Source: BP-133 sp040756995 (lineage in GTDB: Bacteria; Actinomycetota; Acidimicrobiia; IMCC26256; BP-133). From it: DNA of 14,953 bases. Shown one piece after another: positions 13,162 through 14,953 of this stretch. Positions within the stretch are counted from its first letter, which is position 1; the number at the start of each line of letters is the position of its first letter. Location of the stretch: assembly GCA_040756995.1 (NCBI GenBank), contig JBFLYK010000089.1:1-14953 (forward strand), read 5' to 3'. Made by a program: the position numbers and the translations under genes. The notes under the pieces are model-generated. The model saw only the letters and a list, made by a program, of their open reading frames with translations. It was not told the origin of the DNA and ran no database searches.

Positions 13162-14886
13162 TTGTCTGATCACCTCATCGCTCCCCACGGCGGAACGCTG
13201 GTCAACCTGATCGTCGAGCCCGAGCGGGCCGCCGAACTGAAGGCCGCCGCCAAGGACTGGCCGTCGTGGGACCTGACGCCCCGTCAGGTCTGCGACATCG
13301 AACTGCTGATGAACGGCGCCTTCTCGCCGCTGCGGACGTTCCTCGGCCAGGCCGACTACGAGAACGTCTGCAGCCAGATGCGTCTGGCCGACGGCACGAT
13401 CTGGCCCATGCCGGTGTGCCTCGACCTGCCCGAGGAACTCGCCAACTCGGTCAACGGCCAGTCGCTGGCCCTGCGCGACCCGGAGGGCGTCATCCTCGCC
13501 GTCCTCCACGTCGACGAGGTCTACACCCCCGACCGGGAGGCCGAGGCGGAGGCCGTCTTCGGCACGACCAACACCGAGCACCCGGGCGTGGCGCACCTCC
13601 TCCAGAAGACGAACCCCTGCTACGTCTCGGGTCGTCTCGAGGGCCTGCAGCTGCCCCACCACTACGACTTCCGGACGCTGCGCCGCACGCCGGCCGAGCT
13701 CCGCGAGGAGTTCCACAAGCTGGGCTGGACGAAGGTCGTGGCCTTCCAGACCCGCAACCCCATGCACCGGGCCCACCAGGAGATCACCCTCCGGGCGGCC
13801 AAGGAGAGCGGCGCCAACCTGCTCATCCACCCGGTGGTCGGGCTGACCAAGCCGGGCGACGTCGACCACTACACCCGGACCCGGGCCTACCAGCTGCTGC
13901 TGCCGACCTATCCCCACAACACCGCCGCCCTGTCGCTGCTCAACCTGGCGATGCGGATGGGCGGGCCCCGGGAGGCGGTCTGGCACGCCATCATCCGCAA
14001 GAACCACGGCTGCACCCACTTCATCGTCGGCCGCGACCACGCCGGCCCGTCCGACCGCTCGGGCAAGGCCTTCTACGGCCCCTACGACGCCCAGGAGCTC
14101 CTGGCCAAGTACCAGGACGAGATCGGTGTCCAGATGGTGCCGTTCCAGATGATGGTCTACGTCGAGGAGCTGGCGAAGTACGTCCCCCAGGACGAGGTGC
14201 CCGAGGGCGCCCGCGTCCTCAACATCTCGGGCACGGAGCTGCGCAAGCGCCTGGCCGAGGGCCGCGAGATCCCTGAGTGGTTCACCTTCCCCGACATCGT
14301 CAAGGAGCTCCGCAAGAGCTACCCGCCCCGGTCGAAGCAGGGCTTCACGGTCTTCTTCACCGGCCTGTCGGGCTCGGGCAAGTCGACCATCGCCAACGTG
14401 CTGCTCGTGAAGCTGCTGGAGATGGGCGGCCGTCCGGTGACGATCCTCGACGGTGACGTGGTGCGCAAGCACCTCTCCTCGGAGCTCGGCTTCTCCAAGG
14501 AGCACCGCGACATCAACATCCGCCGGATCGGCTACGTCGCTTCGGAGATCACGAAGAACGGCGGCATCGCCATCTGCGCCCCCATCGCCCCCTACGACCA
14601 GACCCGCAAGGACGTGCGGGCCATGATCGAGGCCGGCGGCGGGTTCATCCTCGTCCACGTCGCCACCTCGCTCGAGGAGTGCGAGGCCCGCGACCGCAAG
14701 GGCTTCTACGCCAAGGCCCGGGCCGGGATCATCAAGGAGTTCACCGGCATCTCCGACCCCTACGAGGAGCCGGCCGACGCCGAGCTGGTCATCCGCACCG
14801 AGGAGCTCACCGCCGAAGAAGCGGCGCACGAGATCATCCTCTACCTCGAGCGCGAGGGCTACATCGGCCCGGAAGCCGAGCTCTAG
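13162..14886 (+). CDS. sat-cysC: Bifunctional sulfate adenylyltransferase / adenylylsulfate kinase
   Basis: 574 residues. The N-terminal ATP sulfurylase (about 1-388) makes APS from ATP and sulfate; the C-terminal APS kinase (about 393-574) phosphorylates APS to PAPS. Sulfurylase motifs are QTRNPMHRAH at 196-205, HPVVGLTKPGDVDHYTR at 223-239, GRDHAG at 290-295 and NISGTELRKRL at 354-364. Kinase motifs are the intact P-loop GLSGSGKST at 401-409, LDGDVVRKHL at 429-438, FSKEHRDINIRRIGYVA at 444-460, APIAPY at 473-478 and RDRKGFYAKARAG at 510-522, so both activities look intact. The order is that of the single-chain Aquifex-type enzyme, not the CysD/CysN-C arrangement. The TTG at 13162 is fixed by its ribosome-binding site. 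PAPS may feed cysteine synthesis or sulfation; the adjacent polysaccharide gene makes sulfation worth considering. A strong terminator follows. Confidence 0.96.
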   Translation: MSDHLIAPHGGTLVNLIVEPERAAELKAAAKDWPSWDLTPRQVCDIELLMNGAFSPLRTFLGQADYENVCSQMRLADGTIWPMPVCLDLPEELANSVNGQSLALRDPEGVILAVLHVDEVYTPDREAEAEAVFGTTNTEHPGVAHLLQKTNPCYVSGRLEGLQLPHHYDFRTLRRTPAELREEFHKLGWTKVVAFQTRNPMHRAHQEITLRAAKESGANLLIHPVVGLTKPGDVDHYTRTRAYQLLLPTYPHNTAALSLLNLAMRMGGPREAVWHAIIRKNHGCTHFIVGRDHAGPSDRSGKAFYGPYDAQELLAKYQDEIGVQMVPFQMMVYVEELAKYVPQDEVPEGARVLNISGTELRKRLAEGREIPEWFTFPDIVKELRKSYPPRSKQGFTVFFTGLSGSGKSTIANVLLVKLLEMGGRPVTILDGDVVRKHLSSELGFSKEHRDINIRRIGYVASEITKNGGIAICAPIAPYDQTRKDVRAMIEAGGGFILVHVATSLEECEARDRKGFYAKARAGIIKEFTGISDPYEEPADAELVIRTEELTAEEAAHEIILYLEREGYIGPEAEL

Positions 14887-14914
14887 CTCCACTCTTACCG
14901 CTACACCGCTTCAC

Positions 14915-14947
14915 CGAAGGGCCCGGCCTCCATGGCCGGGCCCTTCG
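14915..14947 (+). terminator. Strong rho-independent-type hairpin after sat-cysC
   Basis: CGAAGGGCCCGGCC (14915-14928) and its exact complement (14934-14947) form a 14-bp stem with a 5-base loop (TCCAT), 28 bases after the stop. No T run follows before the window ends at 14953, so it may be the tail-less form common in actinobacteria. Confidence 0.82.
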
Positions 14948-14953
14948 TGTGCC

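Noticed and set aside
13069..14892. Long open frame on the minus strand (607 codons) opposite sat-cysC, with similar ones at 11505-13160, 2817-4406 and 6048-7370
   Set aside because: They mirror well-identified plus-strand genes, have biased low-complexity composition (Gly/Asp/Val/Leu/His/Arg-rich), and show no domain. They arise from high third-position GC.
1..14953. tRNA or rRNA genes, CRISPR arrays, insertion sequences, phage or toxin-antitoxin genes
   Set aside because: None seen: no repeated spacers, no transposase or integrase motifs, and nothing resembling a tRNA or rRNA noticed in the spacers, which are short and accounted for.

Overview
The window is high-GC throughout (roughly two thirds G+C or more by eye). 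It uses GTG and TTG starts freely and its genes are tightly packed, often overlapping. It carries flagellar export genes, actinobacterial-style branched-chain amino acid (HAAT) transporter genes, a mycobacterial-type thiolase-like protein and a fused ATP sulfurylase/APS kinase. Together these suggest a motile actinobacterium, possibly of the Acidimicrobiia. That placement is inference from gene content and style; no rRNA or other marker gene is present.

Layout. (1) 3-4948, plus strand: the end of an HAAT-type ABC importer operon. It holds a substrate-binding protein cut by the window edge, permeases LivH and LivM, one polypeptide fusing LivG and LivF, and a small two-helix membrane protein with an HxxxC...CxxC tail. 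(2) 4949-5084: an intergenic region with small hairpins and a good match to a flagellar sigma-28 (FliA/WhiG) promoter, TCAA-N15-GCCGATCT. (3) 5085-8605, plus strand: flhA, an flhF-like gene whose GTPase domain has lost its nucleotide-binding motifs, a possible 20-codon coupling ORF, and a small hydrophobic protein. (4) 8640-11074, minus strand: a thiolase-like protein with a divergent active site, and upstream of it an APH/choline-kinase-fold phosphotransferase; a TetR-like inverted repeat lies between them. (5) 11075-11375: a divergent regulatory region of lower GC with a 7-bp inverted repeat. (6) 11376-14886, plus strand: a polyprenyl glycosylphosphotransferase that would start exopolysaccharide synthesis, then a bifunctional ATP sulfurylase/APS kinase that makes PAPS, closed by a strong terminator at 14915-14947.

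The liv genes form one import machine. flhA and flhF belong to flagellar type III export and placement, under what looks like their own sigma factor. The minus-strand pair may belong to acyl-CoA metabolism. The last two genes could work together if the exported polysaccharide is sulfated, but this is inference.

The most interesting points are: (a) a short ORF (12935-13063) with a good ribosome-binding site and tandem Cys codons inside a terminator-like hairpin, in the leader of the sulfate-activation gene, arranged like a cysteine attenuator; (b) the FlhF-like protein with an apparently dead GTPase domain; (c) the sigma-28-type promoter before flhA; and (d) the thiolase-like protein lacking canonical catalytic residues.
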